From: Kribbella aluminosa
GTDB taxonomy: Bacteria; Actinomycetota; Actinomycetes; Propionibacteriales; Kribbellaceae
Length of the DNA: 64,000 nucleotides
Direction: 5' to 3'
NCBI RefSeq assembly: GCF_017876295.1
Contig: NZ_JAGINT010000002.1
Coordinates: 496,001-560,000 of the forward strand
The notes below the pieces were generated by a model. That model saw nothing but the letters and a program-made list of their open reading frames with translations. It did no database searches and had not been told where the DNA came from. The first letter of the stretch is position 1; each line of letters opens with the position of its first letter. Shown here piece by piece: positions 40,438 to 49,094 of the stretch. The position numbers were made by a program, and so were the translations under genes.

Positions 40438-40474
40438 GTTAGTGCACCACCTGTCGGGTCAGCGGGGCACTAAC
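40438..40474. promoter_or_regulatory. Inverted repeat in the murJ-pseudokinase gap
   Basis: GTTAGTGC at 40438-40445 and GCACTAAC at 40467-40474 form a perfect 8-bp inverted repeat with a 21-base spacer. The right arm overlaps a possible -10 box TAACAT (40471-40476), 49 bp before the next start. It could be an operator or a weak attenuator between the two genes. Confidence 0.4.
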
Positions 40475-40524
40475 ATAGGCCCTGCGATCAGGCCGCTGGC
40501 GCTTCTAGGAGGGCGAGAGACACC

Positions 40525-42195
40525 GTGTCGAACCAGACCGTGAGTCCTGGTGCCCTGCTGGCCGGGCGGTACCGGATCGCCGAGTTGCTCGCGGAGATCG
40601 ACGGCGCCCGGGTGTGGCGCGCCGTGGACGAGGTGCTCAGCCGCGCGGTCGTCGTCGACGTACTGCCGGTCGGGGACCCGCGGACCAACCTGCTCTTCGA
40701 CGCCGCCCGCCGGGCCGCCGCGGCGAACGACCCGCGGTTCCTCCGGGTGCTCGACTGCGACATGCACGACGGCGTGACGTACTGCGTCCGCGAATGGGCC
40801 GGCGGCCGCTCGCTGGAGCGGATGCTCGGCAGCGGCCCGCTCACCGGGCAGCAGGCCGGCTGGCTGGCCCGTGAGGTGTCCGAGGCCCTCGAGAACCTGC
40901 ACCGCACCGGCTACGCGCACGGTGCGATCAACCCGGCGACCGTGGTGGTCACGGACGCCGGTGCGATCAAGGTCGTCGGCGTCGCCACCGAGGCGGCGCT
41001 GCGCTCGTCCGGCGCCGGTTCGCCGGAAGAGGACGTGCACTCGCTCGGCCAACTGCTCTTCGCGTCGCTCACCGGCCGTTGGCCCGGCCCGGCGCCTGCC
41101 TGGGGCCTGCAGCCGGCTCCGGTCGAGCACGGCCGGCTGCTGAGCCCGCGCCAGGTGCGGGCCGGCGTACCGCGCTCGCTGGACGACATCAGCGACCGGC
41201 TGCTCGGCGACCCGCCGCGGCACCACGCGCCGCCGATCACCAGCGCGGCCGGCCTGTCCGCCGCGCTCTCCGGTGTCGTCGGCAGCTCGCACGAGCCGCC
41301 GAACCAGATGGACGAGACCGTCCAGGTCGCGCGCCAGAACGGCAGCGTCGACGACGCCACCCAGGTGGTGCCGCAGTCCCCGCCGCCGGCCCTCGACCCG
41401 ACGTACACCTCCGAGCCGAACGGGTACCGCCCGCCGATACCAGCGTACGAAGCTGCGCACAATCCTGGGACCGACACCCGCCCGGTCCGCCGTCAGCCCG
41501 CGTCGGCGAACGGGAACGGCCGCCGCCGGGACGAGCCGAAGCAGAAGCAGAAGGGCTCGTGGGGCGGCCGGATCCTGATCCTGCTCGCGATCCTGGCCCT
41601 GCTGTCGGTGATCCTGCTCGCGCAGTTCCTGCTCAAGGGCGCGATGAACCACGACAACGGCAACGCCAACAACGGCTCCGGCGGCACCGCGACGAGTGCC
41701 CCGCCGAAGACCAGCACCACCCCGTCGACGACCGGTGGGAAGGCGACGATCGCCGGTGCCCAGGACTTCGACCCGCCGCCGGGCAACGGCGAGGAGCACC
41801 ACAAGGACGTCCCGAACACGTACGACGGCGACCCGAGCACGACCTGGAAGACGCAGTCGTACAAGGGGAACCCGAACCTCGGCGGCCTGAAGACCGGCGT
41901 CGGCATCATCTACGACCTCGGCGCGAAGACCCCGGTGTCGAGTGTCGCTGTCCTCCTGCAGGGCAACGACACGAGCATCCAGCTGATGGTCCCGAAGGGT
42001 GACACCAGCACGTCACCGACGGCGATCAGCGGTTGGACGGCCGTCGCGACCAAGGCGGACCAGCCCGAGGGTACGGTGACTCTGACCCCCTCGGCGCCGA
42101 CCGAGACACGGTACGTACTGGTCTGGCTGACCAAGCTGCCGAAGGTGTCGGACGGTTACCAGGGCACCATCTCGGAGGTCACGATCCAGAAATGA
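40525..42195 (+). CDS. Membrane-anchored pseudokinase with extracytoplasmic C-terminal domain
   Basis: A 556-residue protein. Residues 14-270 have a Ser/Thr kinase-like fold (L-L-A-G-R-Y-R-I-A-E-L-L start, Y-A-H-G-A-I-N-P-A-T-V-V-V in place of the HRD loop) but lack the ATP lysine (V-V-V-D-V-L), the catalytic HRD Asp and DFG (V-V-G-V). A Pro-rich linker, one TM helix (about 349-370), a Thr/Ser-rich stalk and a C-terminal beta domain of about 150 residues follow. This corresponds to the C-terminal part of mycobacterial MviN, whose pseudokinase recruits FhaA when phosphorylated. Here it is a separate gene after murJ and overlaps sigM by 4 bp. Confidence 0.85.
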   Translation: MSNQTVSPGALLAGRYRIAELLAEIDGARVWRAVDEVLSRAVVVDVLPVGDPRTNLLFDAARRAAAANDPRFLRVLDCDMHDGVTYCVREWAGGRSLERMLGSGPLTGQQAGWLAREVSEALENLHRTGYAHGAINPATVVVTDAGAIKVVGVATEAALRSSGAGSPEEDVHSLGQLLFASLTGRWPGPAPAWGLQPAPVEHGRLLSPRQVRAGVPRSLDDISDRLLGDPPRHHAPPITSAAGLSAALSGVVGSSHEPPNQMDETVQVARQNGSVDDATQVVPQSPPPALDPTYTSEPNGYRPPIPAYEAAHNPGTDTRPVRRQPASANGNGRRRDEPKQKQKGSWGGRILILLAILALLSVILLAQFLLKGAMNHDNGNANNGSGGTATSAPPKTSTTPSTTGGKATIAGAQDFDPPPGNGEEHHKDVPNTYDGDPSTTWKTQSYKGNPNLGGLKTGVGIIYDLGAKTPVSSVAVLLQGNDTSIQLMVPKGDTSTSPTAISGWTAVATKADQPEGTVTLTPSAPTETRYVLVWLTKLPKVSDGYQGTISEVTIQK

Positions 42196-42908
42196 CCGCG
42201 CATGTCGACTCGGGCAATCCGCCGCCCCGTCGTCCGGACGTTCCGCGCATCGGCGCGGAGGAGCCGGTCGCCCAGGGTGGCGCGCAGCCTGCCCGGCCGA
42301 GCGGGCCGGCCGGCCTCGACGAGCTGGACGACCACGAGCTGCTCCGGATGCACGTAGCCGGGAACCCGGACTCGTTCGGGTTCCTGGTCAAGCGGCACCG
42401 GGACCGGATGTGGGCGGTCGCGATCCGGACCCTCGGCGAGCCCGAGGAGGCCGCCGACGCGCTCCAGGAGGCGTTCATCTCGGCGTTCCGCCGGGCCGAC
42501 TCGTTCCGCGGCGACGCGAAGGTGACCACCTGGCTGCACCGGATCGTGGTGAACGCCTGTCTGGACCGGATCCGCCGCCGCCAGGTGCGCGCCGCCGACC
42601 CGCTGCCGGAGGACGAGGACCGCGCCGCCGAGCTGGCCGGCCCGGCCGAGGACGACCCGGCCGAGGTCCGCGAGCGCCGGATCGACGTACTGAACGCCCT
42701 GAAGCAGATCAACGAGGACCAGCGCGCGGCGCTGGTCCTGGTCGACATGGAGGGGTACTCGATCGAGGAGGCGGCGGCGATCCTGGACTGCGCGCCCGGC
42801 ACGGTGAAGTCCCGGTGCGCGCGTGGTCGCGCCAAGCTGCTGCCGCTGCTGCGGCACTGGCAGACGTCCAGAGAGAAGTCCGCCGCGGAAGCGGTGGGAA
42901 CCGAATGA
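42192..42908 (+). CDS. sigM: ECF RNA polymerase sigma factor SigM
   Basis: A 238-residue ECF sigma factor. Region 2 (about 50-115) has H-R-D-R-M-W-A-V-A-I-R-T and E-E-A-A-D-A-L-Q-E-A-F-I-S-A-F-R-R. Region 4 (about 165-220) has G-Y-S-I-E-E-A-A-A-I-L-D-C and G-T-V-K-S-R-C-A-R-G-R. ATG 42192 overlaps the pseudokinase stop (ATGA). The position between murJ/pseudokinase and an anti-sigma gene plus trxBA matches SigM of mycobacteria. About 45 residues of disordered, Pro-rich sequence precede region 2. Confidence 0.92.
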   Translation: MTAHVDSGNPPPRRPDVPRIGAEEPVAQGGAQPARPSGPAGLDELDDHELLRMHVAGNPDSFGFLVKRHRDRMWAVAIRTLGEPEEAADALQEAFISAFRRADSFRGDAKVTTWLHRIVVNACLDRIRRRQVRAADPLPEDEDRAAELAGPAEDDPAEVRERRIDVLNALKQINEDQRAALVLVDMEGYSIEEAAAILDCAPGTVKSRCARGRAKLLPLLRHWQTSREKSAAEAVGTE

Positions 42909-43032
42909 GTGGGTACACCGTCGAAGCGAAGTCGCCTGCCTCTGGCGACCGAACGCCTGAAGCCTTCGACCGGAGTTTTTCTATGACCATGTCGCCTAGG
43001 CCGCGCACCTCCCGTGAGGAGGCGAGCCCACG

Positions 43033-43794
43033 ATGACCGATCCCGGTCTGCCGACCAGTGAGCATCTCGAGCACCTGGACACGGACACGATCGCCGACCT
43101 GATCGAGAACCTGCTGCCTGCCCCCGAGGCACACAGCGCTCGTGAGCATGTGAAGGCATGCCCGGAGTGCCAGCAGACGTACGACGCCCTGCTGCAACTG
43201 ACGGAGGACCTCGCCGAGGAGGGCCGTAGCGACATCCCGATTCCGGCCGACGTCGCCGAGCACCTGGACGCGGTGATCGTGTCCGAGTCGGTGCTGCGTG
43301 CGTCCACGGTCGGCGTGCACTCGCTGGCCCAGCTCCGCGAGGAGCCGCGCCGGCACCTGCCGAAGCTGCTCGGTGCGGCCGCCGGTGTGGTGCTGATCGC
43401 CGCGCTCGGCGTCGGTGTCGTGTTCGCCACCAAGGACCAGGCGAACGACGGTGCCGCCGCCACCGATGCGAACTCGCCGCCGGCCGACACCGTCACGATC
43501 GCCAGCAAGGACATCAGCTCGGCCACGAAGCGCTGGCTGGACAACACCCCGAACGCGATCCTGCACGGCTCGAACGACGAGCAGGCCTGCGCCCGGGCGT
43601 TCGCCGCCGGCCGCTCGAACTCGAACGTCCGGCTCGTCCAGCCCGCCAAGGTGGACGGCAAGCGGGCCACGATCATCGGTCTGCAGGGCGCGACGGTGAG
43701 CCAGATCCAGATCTTCGCGGTCACCGGATGTAGCTCCCCCGGCGGCGTCGGTACGTCGTTCTACGACAACACGGTGACGCTCCGCAGCCGCTGA
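43033..43794 (+). CDS. Membrane anti-sigma factor with ZAS-type motif
   Basis: A 253-residue membrane protein. The cytoplasmic N-terminus has H39-x3-C43-x2-C46, the zinc-associated anti-sigma motif that would hold SigM. One TM helix (about 113-131) and an extracytoplasmic domain with two Cys follow. It lies 124 bp after sigM; the gap contains a 6-bp stem hairpin (42931-42949) and a T5 run near 42976. By synteny it matches Rv3912 (RsmA). Confidence 0.85.
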   Translation: MTDPGLPTSEHLEHLDTDTIADLIENLLPAPEAHSAREHVKACPECQQTYDALLQLTEDLAEEGRSDIPIPADVAEHLDAVIVSESVLRASTVGVHSLAQLREEPRRHLPKLLGAAAGVVLIAALGVGVVFATKDQANDGAAATDANSPPADTVTIASKDISSATKRWLDNTPNAILHGSNDEQACARAFAAGRSNSNVRLVQPAKVDGKRATIIGLQGATVSQIQIFAVTGCSSPGGVGTSFYDNTVTLRSR

Positions 43795-43868
43795 TCCGGA
43801 CGATGCGGTACCGGCGGCTGTCGATGGGTACCGTATTCACACGGTCCCACCCCACCACCCGGCTCTGG

Positions 43869-43894
43869 GGAATGGTCGGCCTCTAGGATCCGTT
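43869..43894 (+). promoter_or_regulatory. SigR/SigH-type promoter of trxBA
   Basis: GGAAT (43869-43873), an 18-base spacer and GTT (43892-43894) match exactly the actinobacterial SigR/SigH disulfide-stress consensus GGAAT-N18-GTT, 41 bp before trxB. The trxBA operon is a classical target of this sigma factor in Streptomyces. Recognition here is inferred from the motif; the sigma gene is not in the window. Confidence 0.8.
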
Positions 43895-43935
43895 GAGTAC
43901 GACGTCACTGTCTCGACGACACGAGGAACGCCTGC

Positions 43936-44916
43936 ATGAGCGAGTCCACAGTCCGCAACGTCATCATCGTCGGCTCCGGCCCGGCCGGTTACACCGCCGC
44001 CGTGTACGCCGCCCGCGCGGCGCTGGAGCCGCTGGTGTTCGAGGGCTCCGTCACCGCCGGCGGCGCGCTGATGAACACCACCGAGGTGGAGAACTTCCCC
44101 GGCTTCTCGCAGGGCATCATGGGCCCGGCGCTGATGGACGAGATGCGTACCCAGGCCGAGCGGTTCGGCGCCGAGCTGGTCCCGGACGACGTGATCAAGG
44201 TCGACCTGACCGGCGACATCAAGGTGGTCACCGACTCGGCCGGCACCGAGCACCGCGCGAAGGCCGTCATCCTGGCGATGGGCTCCGGCTACCGCAAGCT
44301 CGGCCTGGCCGACGAGGACCGGATGTCCGGGCACGGTGTGTCCTGGTGTGCGACCTGTGACGGCTTCTTCTTCCGCGACCAGGAGATCGCAGTCGTCGGC
44401 GGTGGCGACTCCGCCGTCGAGGAGGCCACGTTCCTGACCAAGTTCGCCAAGAAGGTGCACCTGGTGCACCGCCGCGACGAGCTGCGCGCGTCGAAGATCA
44501 TGGCCGACCGGGCGTTCGCCAACGACAAGCTCGAGTTCCAGTGGAACTCCGCGGTCGACAAGATCCACGGCGAGGACAAGCTCAGTCACCTGACGCTGAA
44601 GGACACCGTCACCGGCGAGACCCGCGAGCTGCCTGCCACCGGCCTGTTCATCGCGATCGGCCACGACCCGCGCTCGGAGCTGGTCAAGGGCCAGGTCGAC
44701 CTGGACGAGGAGGGGTACGTGCTGGTCAAGCCCGACAGCACCGAGACCAACCTGCGCGGCGTGTTCGCGGCCGGCGACCTGGTGGACCACACCTACCGGC
44801 AGGCGATCACCGCCGCCGGCACGGGCTGTGCGGCCGCGCTGGACGCCGAGCGCTTCCTGGCCACCCTGGAGGACGCGGAGCACGCCGCGGCCGCCACCGA
44901 GCCTGTCTCCGTCTGA
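43936..44916 (+). CDS. trxB: Thioredoxin-disulfide reductase
   Basis: A 326-residue flavoenzyme that passes electrons from NADPH to thioredoxin. FAD motif G-S-G-P-A-G (13-18), NADPH motif G-G-G-D-S-A (155-160) and the redox pair C138-A-T-C141-D. Length and domain order are normal for the low-molecular-weight type. GAGGAACG precedes the ATG. It is followed 33 bp later by trxA and preceded by a SigR-type promoter, so it is induced most likely by thiol oxidation. Confidence 0.95.
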   Translation: MSESTVRNVIIVGSGPAGYTAAVYAARAALEPLVFEGSVTAGGALMNTTEVENFPGFSQGIMGPALMDEMRTQAERFGAELVPDDVIKVDLTGDIKVVTDSAGTEHRAKAVILAMGSGYRKLGLADEDRMSGHGVSWCATCDGFFFRDQEIAVVGGGDSAVEEATFLTKFAKKVHLVHRRDELRASKIMADRAFANDKLEFQWNSAVDKIHGEDKLSHLTLKDTVTGETRELPATGLFIAIGHDPRSELVKGQVDLDEEGYVLVKPDSTETNLRGVFAAGDLVDHTYRQAITAAGTGCAAALDAERFLATLEDAEHAAAATEPVSV

Positions 44917-44949
44917 AACCTCACACATCACCTGAAGGAGTTATCCGCC

Positions 44950-45279
44950 GTGGGCGAGAAGATGAACGCTGTCACCGACGCCGAGTTCGACCAGACCGTG
45001 CTGAAGAGCGACAAGCCGGTCCTGGTGGACTTCTGGGCCGAGTGGTGTGGACCGTGCCGCCAGGTGTCGCCGATCCTGGAGGAGCTGAACCAGGACCACG
45101 GCGACAAGATCACGTTCCTGAAGATGAACGTCGACGAGAACCCGGTCACCCCGAGCAACTACAGGGTCACCGGTATCCCTACTATCAACGTCTACGTGAA
45201 CGGTGAGCTGGCGAAGTCCATCGTCGGCGCCAAGCCGAAGGCAGCGCTGCTGAAGGAGCTCGCAGACTTCACCGCCTGA
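44950..45279 (+). CDS. trxA: Thioredoxin
   Basis: A 109-residue thioredoxin with the active site W-C-G-P-C (32-36), the cis-Pro T-G-I-P-T and the standard fold. GTG 44950 is preferred because AAGGAG lies 9 bases upstream; ATG 44962 is internal. It is co-transcribed with trxB and reduces cytoplasmic disulfides. Confidence 0.95.
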   Translation: MGEKMNAVTDAEFDQTVLKSDKPVLVDFWAEWCGPCRQVSPILEELNQDHGDKITFLKMNVDENPVTPSNYRVTGIPTINVYVNGELAKSIVGAKPKAALLKELADFTA

Positions 45280-45330
45280 TACAGAACCGCCTGAGTTGTA
45301 CCCCGCCACACCGGCAAGGAGCTTTACCTG

Positions 45331-46456
45331 ATGGAATCCCCGCACGGCGTGTACCGGATCGGCGACAGCGGTGAGGCGGTCGCGGAGATCGTCGGCAAGC
45401 TGCAGAGACTCGGGCTGCTGACCGGCGGTCATGACGTCTACGACGAAGCGACCGCACACGCTGTCCGGGGGTTCCAGCAACAACGCGGGCTGATGATCGA
45501 CGGGATCGTCGGCCCGCAGACGTACCGCGCGATCGACGACGCCCGCTGGCGGCTGGGCGACCGGCTGCTGACGTTCGTCCCGACGCATCCGCTGAGCGGT
45601 GACGACGTACAGAGTCTGCAGGCGAAGCTGCAGGAGCTCGGGTTCGCGGTCGCGCGGATCGACGGGATCTTCGGCGCCGACACGCAGCGCGCGGTGACCG
45701 AGTTCCAGCGGAACATGGGCCTCCCGGCCGACGGGACCTGCGGGCCGTCCACCTTCAAGGCGCTGCAGCGGATCCGTCCGATGGCCACCGGCGGGCGGCC
45801 GGACGCTTTGCGCGCGCGGGAAGCCGTGCGCGCCGCCGGACCGCGGCTGTCCGGGAAGACGGTCGTGATCGACGCGGGGCACGGCGGCTTCGACTACGGC
45901 TGGGAGGGCTACGGCCTGCGCGAGTCCGACATCGCGTACGACCTGGCCTCCCGGATCGAGGGGCCGCCTCGGCGCTACCGGCGTCCGGGCGTACCTCTCG
46001 CGTGGCCGCGACCAGGGGCCGGACGAGCTGGCCCGGGCCGCGTTCGCGAACGAGACCGACGCGAACCTGTGCGTCTCCCTCCACACCGACGGTTCGATGA
46101 ACCCGGACGCGCAGGGCGTCGCGACGTACTACTACGGCAACGACCTGCACGGCGCCTCGTCGAGCGTCGGTGAGCAGTTCGCCGGTCTGGTGCAGCGCGA
46201 GATCGTCGCCCGGACGGATCTGCTGGACTGCCGTACGCACGCCAAGACCTGGGACCTGCTGCGCCGTACGAAGATGCCGGCGGTCCGCCTGGAGATCGGG
46301 TACGTGACCAATCCGCACGACTCGGCGCGGCTGGCCGATCCGGCGTTCCGCGACGTGATCGCCGAGTCGATCGTGGTCGCGATCCAGCGCGTCTACCTGC
46401 CGCCGGAGCAGGACGCCGCCACCGGAATGCTCCGCCTCGGCCAGCTGACGGTGTAG
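45331..46456 (+). CDS. cwlM: CwlM-like N-acetylmuramoyl-L-alanine amidase, frameshifted
   Basis: The gene should encode about 374 residues: two PG_binding_1 modules (about 10-75 and 88-150) and an amidase_3 domain. It is split by one extra G in the run at 45960-45963. The first frame stays correct to E210; after that the protein continues in the +1 frame to the TAG at 46454. Zinc ligands fit H184 (D-A-G-H-G-G), E198 and H251 (S-L-H-T-D, corrected numbering), with a late L-E-I-G-Y block. In mycobacteria CwlM lies inside the cell and activates MurA rather than cutting peptidoglycan. Since it is essential there, a sequence error is the likely explanation of the break. Confidence 0.88.
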
Positions 46457-46464
46457 TTGCTTCG

Positions 46465-46950
46465 CTACGAGTGATCCTCGAGTTTGATCCTCGGCAGCAC
46501 CCGGTCCAGACTCCGCGGTAGCCACCACGCCCGCTCACCGAACAACCGCAGTACGGCGGGCACGATACCGAGTCCCAACGCCAGCAGGCCGAGCAGCGCG
46601 ATCACCACCGTGCAAGTCGTGTACGCCGGCACCTTGAACAGGTGCGACGCGAGCATCAGCAACCCGCCCGTACTGCCGACGGCGCTCCGCGCCAGGTCTC
46701 CCCCGACCTCCACCGGGAATCCCGGCCGGGCGAGGTCCTGCGCCCGGTGGATGATCGTCCGTACGCCGTCCACCGGCATGTCCGCGGCCGCGACGTCGAG
46801 GCTCACGGTCGCGTACGCCGTACATCGATCTGTCGACAAATCGCCGTGTCCACTGAACGGGTCGGCGACCGAGGAGACGTGCGGGAGCCGGGTCGGATCG
46901 CTTGCCGGATCGGGCTGTCCACGGGCATCGGTGATCCTCGATGAGTAGAA
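46465..46950 (-). pseudogene. Remnant of an MMPL family transporter
   Basis: An open stretch without a proper start after a TAG near 46950. Its upstream part reads like the first extracytoplasmic domain of MMPL transporters (V-A-D-P-F-S, T-A-Y-A-T-V-S-L-D-V, V-E-V-G-G-D). It then jumps directly to the last TM helices and the characteristic W-W-L-P-R-S-L-D-R-V-L-P-R end. At least ten TM segments are missing, so the gene has lost its 5' part and its middle. A translated product of 124 residues from ATG 46839 is possible but would not transport. Confidence 0.65.
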
Positions 46951-47004
46951 CGGCTACATGTTGCATCTCGAAGGCAACAGACATATGAGTAGACTGGCTA
47001 CATG
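46941..47004 (+). promoter_or_regulatory. padR promoter with duplicated operator
   Basis: Two 20-bp direct repeats (46941-46960 and 46985-47004; 18 identities) each contain GTAG-N5-CTAC. The second ends at the padR ATG and includes TAGACT at 46990-46995, six bases before the start, as expected for the -10 of a leaderless transcript. Autorepression by PadR is inferred. Confidence 0.55.
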
Positions 47005-47328
47005 AAGGCGGATGCGTTGCGTGGGCACCTGGACCCGATGATCCTGGCGGTCGTCGAGGCCGAACCGCTGCACGGTTACGCGATCATGGAGGCGCTGCTG
47101 CAGCGCAGCGGCGGCGAGCTCGACCTGCCGACCGGGACGCTCTACCCGGCGCTGCGGCGCCTCGAGCGAGCGGGGTACCTGGCCAGCGAGTGGAGCACGG
47201 TCAGCGGGCGGAAGCGGCGTACGTACCAGCTCACCAGCTCCGGCGTGAAGATGCTCGCGTCCGGGAAGCAGGAATGGTTGACGTTCCGGGCCGTGGTGGA
47301 AGGGGTGCTACGCCCGGGCCAGGCGTAG
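47002..47328 (+). CDS. PadR family transcriptional regulator
   Basis: A 108-residue winged-helix regulator with the PadR core: L-D-P-M-I-L-A-V-V-E-A-E-P-L-H-G-Y-A-I-M, then G-T-L-Y-P-A-L-R-R-L-E (recognition helix, about 46-56) and the K-R-R-T-Y-Q-L-T wing. It is short and lacks a long C-terminal domain. Probably leaderless. The last 21 bp overlap the converging permease-prefix gene, which often partners PadR proteins but is normally in the same direction. Confidence 0.9.
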   Translation: MKADALRGHLDPMILAVVEAEPLHGYAIMEALLQRSGGELDLPTGTLYPALRRLERAGYLASEWSTVSGRKRRTYQLTSSGVKMLASGKQEWLTFRAVVEGVLRPGQA

Positions 47329-47946
47329 ACCGCGCGCAGCCTGGACGCTGACCAGCGCCAGCGGCAGGACGACGAACGTCCCGACCACGCCGAAGGCGGG
47401 CACGCCCGGAGCATGGGAGCTGGTTGCCGCCATCAGTACGCCGGTCCCGGCGACCAGCGCGGATCCCACCAGCGCGAAGTGGGCCGTCACGCGGCTGAGG
47501 TGCTCACGCACCACGGGATAGCGGACGCCGATCCCGGTCGCCAGTACGGCGAGCAGCGCGCCGGCGATCACCACACCGCCGACCGTGCGGACGACCGTTT
47601 GCAGCAGGTCGTTGAGGGCACCCGCCGATTCCGGCTCCTGGGTCCAGATCCACGCGCCGCCCTGCCACACGATCGGCTGGATCATCAGCGCGAACAGCAG
47701 CATCATCGCGGTCCGGCGACTCTGGCTGATCGCCAGCTCGGCACGGTAGCCCGGCACCACGTCGGACAGCTCACCGAAGTCGGCGACCGCCTCCCGCTCC
47801 GCGTCGTACCGCTCGTGTCCGTCCGCCTCGAACGCCTCGGTCGCGTCGGTCAGGTGGTCGCGGGCCTCGGCCAGCAGGTCCGCCTTCCGGCGCCGCGGCC
47901 CGCTGAGCGCCCTGCTCAGCGCAGCGAGGTAGTCGTCGATCGGCAC
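47308..47946 (-). CDS. Permease prefix domain 1-containing membrane protein
   Basis: A 212-residue protein. Residues 1-70 form the helical permease prefix domain 1 (Y-L-A-A-L-S-R-A-L-S-G, A-R-D-H-L-T-D-A, A-V-A-D-F-G). Four TM helices follow (about 78-98, 112-133, 149-169, 184-204). Such proteins accompany PadR regulators and are thought to be membrane sensors or permease fragments. Function unknown. Confidence 0.8.
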   Translation of the reverse strand: MPIDDYLAALSRALSGPRRRKADLLAEARDHLTDATEAFEADGHERYDAEREAVADFGELSDVVPGYRAELAISQSRRTAMMLLFALMIQPIVWQGGAWIWTQEPESAGALNDLLQTVVRTVGGVVIAGALLAVLATGIGVRYPVVREHLSRVTAHFALVGSALVAGTGVLMAATSSHAPGVPAFGVVGTFVVLPLALVSVQAARGLRLARA

Positions 47947-47975
47947 CCTTCAAGTATGCGGAGCCGGATCCCGGC

Positions 47976-48368
47976 TCACGTCCGGGGTCCCACTGAGTCA
48001 CCCCTGACCTTCGCCTTCTGCCGATGCCGTACGACGAAGAACCCGACATAGGCGATCACGACGACGGCGAAGCCGACTTGTGTGACGAGGGGCGTCGCGC
48101 CCACCGGCCACAGATGGCCTTCGAAGTAGTGCCGAACGAAGCCGCCCCGGTACCTGCTCTCGCCGCCCAGGCGCCGGAAGTACTGCTCGGTCGCGGTCAC
48201 CGGGCAGGTGAAGCTCACCAGGGTGATGACGACGTTCCACACGACGATGGCGAGGTGGAACCAGATCAGCCGCGGCCACCGCCAGGCGAGGAAGCCACCG
48301 GCGAGGAAGAACAGCAGGAGAGCGCCGTGCACGACCGCCACCAGGTCGGCCAGCGCACGCCACGTCAT
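47976..48368 (-). CDS. DUF2784 family membrane protein
   Basis: A 130-residue protein with about four TM helices and the DUF2784 signature: A-L-A-D-L-V-A-V-V-H-G-A-L-L-L-F-F-L-A-G-G-F, T-C-P-V-T-A-T-E-Q-Y-F-R and G-G-F-V-R-H-Y. GGAGG is 5 bases from ATG 48368. Its leader shares 22 of 24 bases with that of rsmG. Role unknown. Confidence 0.83.
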   Translation of the reverse strand: MTWRALADLVAVVHGALLLFFLAGGFLAWRWPRLIWFHLAIVVWNVVITLVSFTCPVTATEQYFRRLGGESRYRGGFVRHYFEGHLWPVGATPLVTQVGFAVVVIAYVGFFVVRHRQKAKVRGDSVGPRT

Positions 48369-48393
48369 GGGGCCTCCCGTCCTGGACTGAGGG

Positions 48394-49047
48394 CTACTCC
48401 GGGCCTGACCGGAGCGCATCCCGGACGGTCACCGGCGCCGACGGCGACTTCTCCGGCCGGATCGCGCCCATCAGCCGCTCCACCGCCGCCTCCATCTCGC
48501 TCCGCCAGGTGATCGCGGACCGCAGGTCCAGCCTCAGCCGCGGAGTGCGCGGATGTTCCCGGACCACCCCGAAGCCGACCGCCCGCAGGAACTCCGTCGG
48601 CCACACGCAGCTCGGCCCGTCCCAGCGCGAGTCCCCGAACGCCTCCACGGCCCGGAACCCGCGCTTCAGCACGTCCTTCGCGATCGCCTGCACGAGGATC
48701 TTGCCGAGCCCGAGCCCCAGGTACCGCGGCAGGATCCGCCCCGTCGCCAGTACGACGGCGTCCGGGCTGACCGGCGCGGTCGGGAACGCCTGAATCCGCG
48801 GCAGGTACTTCGCCGGCGCGTACACGGCGAACCCGGCCGGCTCGTCGTCGACGTACAGCACGATCCCGGCGGTCCCCCAGTCGAGCAGCAACTGGGACAG
48901 CCAGGCTTCCTTCTCGAGCGCGGTGTCGCCGTTGCGGACCGCCTGCCGGGCAGTGACCGGGTCGAGCTCCCAGAACACACAGTCACGGCACGGCACCGGT
49001 AGCTCGTCGAGATTGGCGAGCGTCAGCGGTTCGAGCCGTCGGGCCAT
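48394..49047 (-). CDS. GNAT family N-acetyltransferase (Rv3916c-like position)
   Basis: A 217-residue acetyltransferase. The CoA loop is Y-L-G-L-G-L-G-K-I-L-V-Q (about 111-122), preceded by V-V-L-A-T-G-R-I-L-P. A C-R-D-C pair near residue 20 and the W-P-T-E-F-L-R-A-V-G-F block recall the actinobacterial family that lies between cwlM and parB, as Rv3916c does. Substrate unknown. Confidence 0.8.
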   Translation of the reverse strand: MARRLEPLTLANLDELPVPCRDCVFWELDPVTARQAVRNGDTALEKEAWLSQLLLDWGTAGIVLYVDDEPAGFAVYAPAKYLPRIQAFPTAPVSPDAVVLATGRILPRYLGLGLGKILVQAIAKDVLKRGFRAVEAFGDSRWDGPSCVWPTEFLRAVGFGVVREHPRTPRLRLDLRSAITWRSEMEAAVERLMGAIRPEKSPSAPVTVRDALRSGPE

Positions 49048-49094
49048 CAGCGCATCCGATCAGCGGTACGGGCTGTTAGTTTGCTCACGGTGCG

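Noticed and set aside
42931-42980. Rho-independent terminator between sigM and its anti-sigma gene
   Set aside because: The 6-bp stem (42931-42949) is separated from the T5 run by 26 bases, so it does not form a standard terminator.
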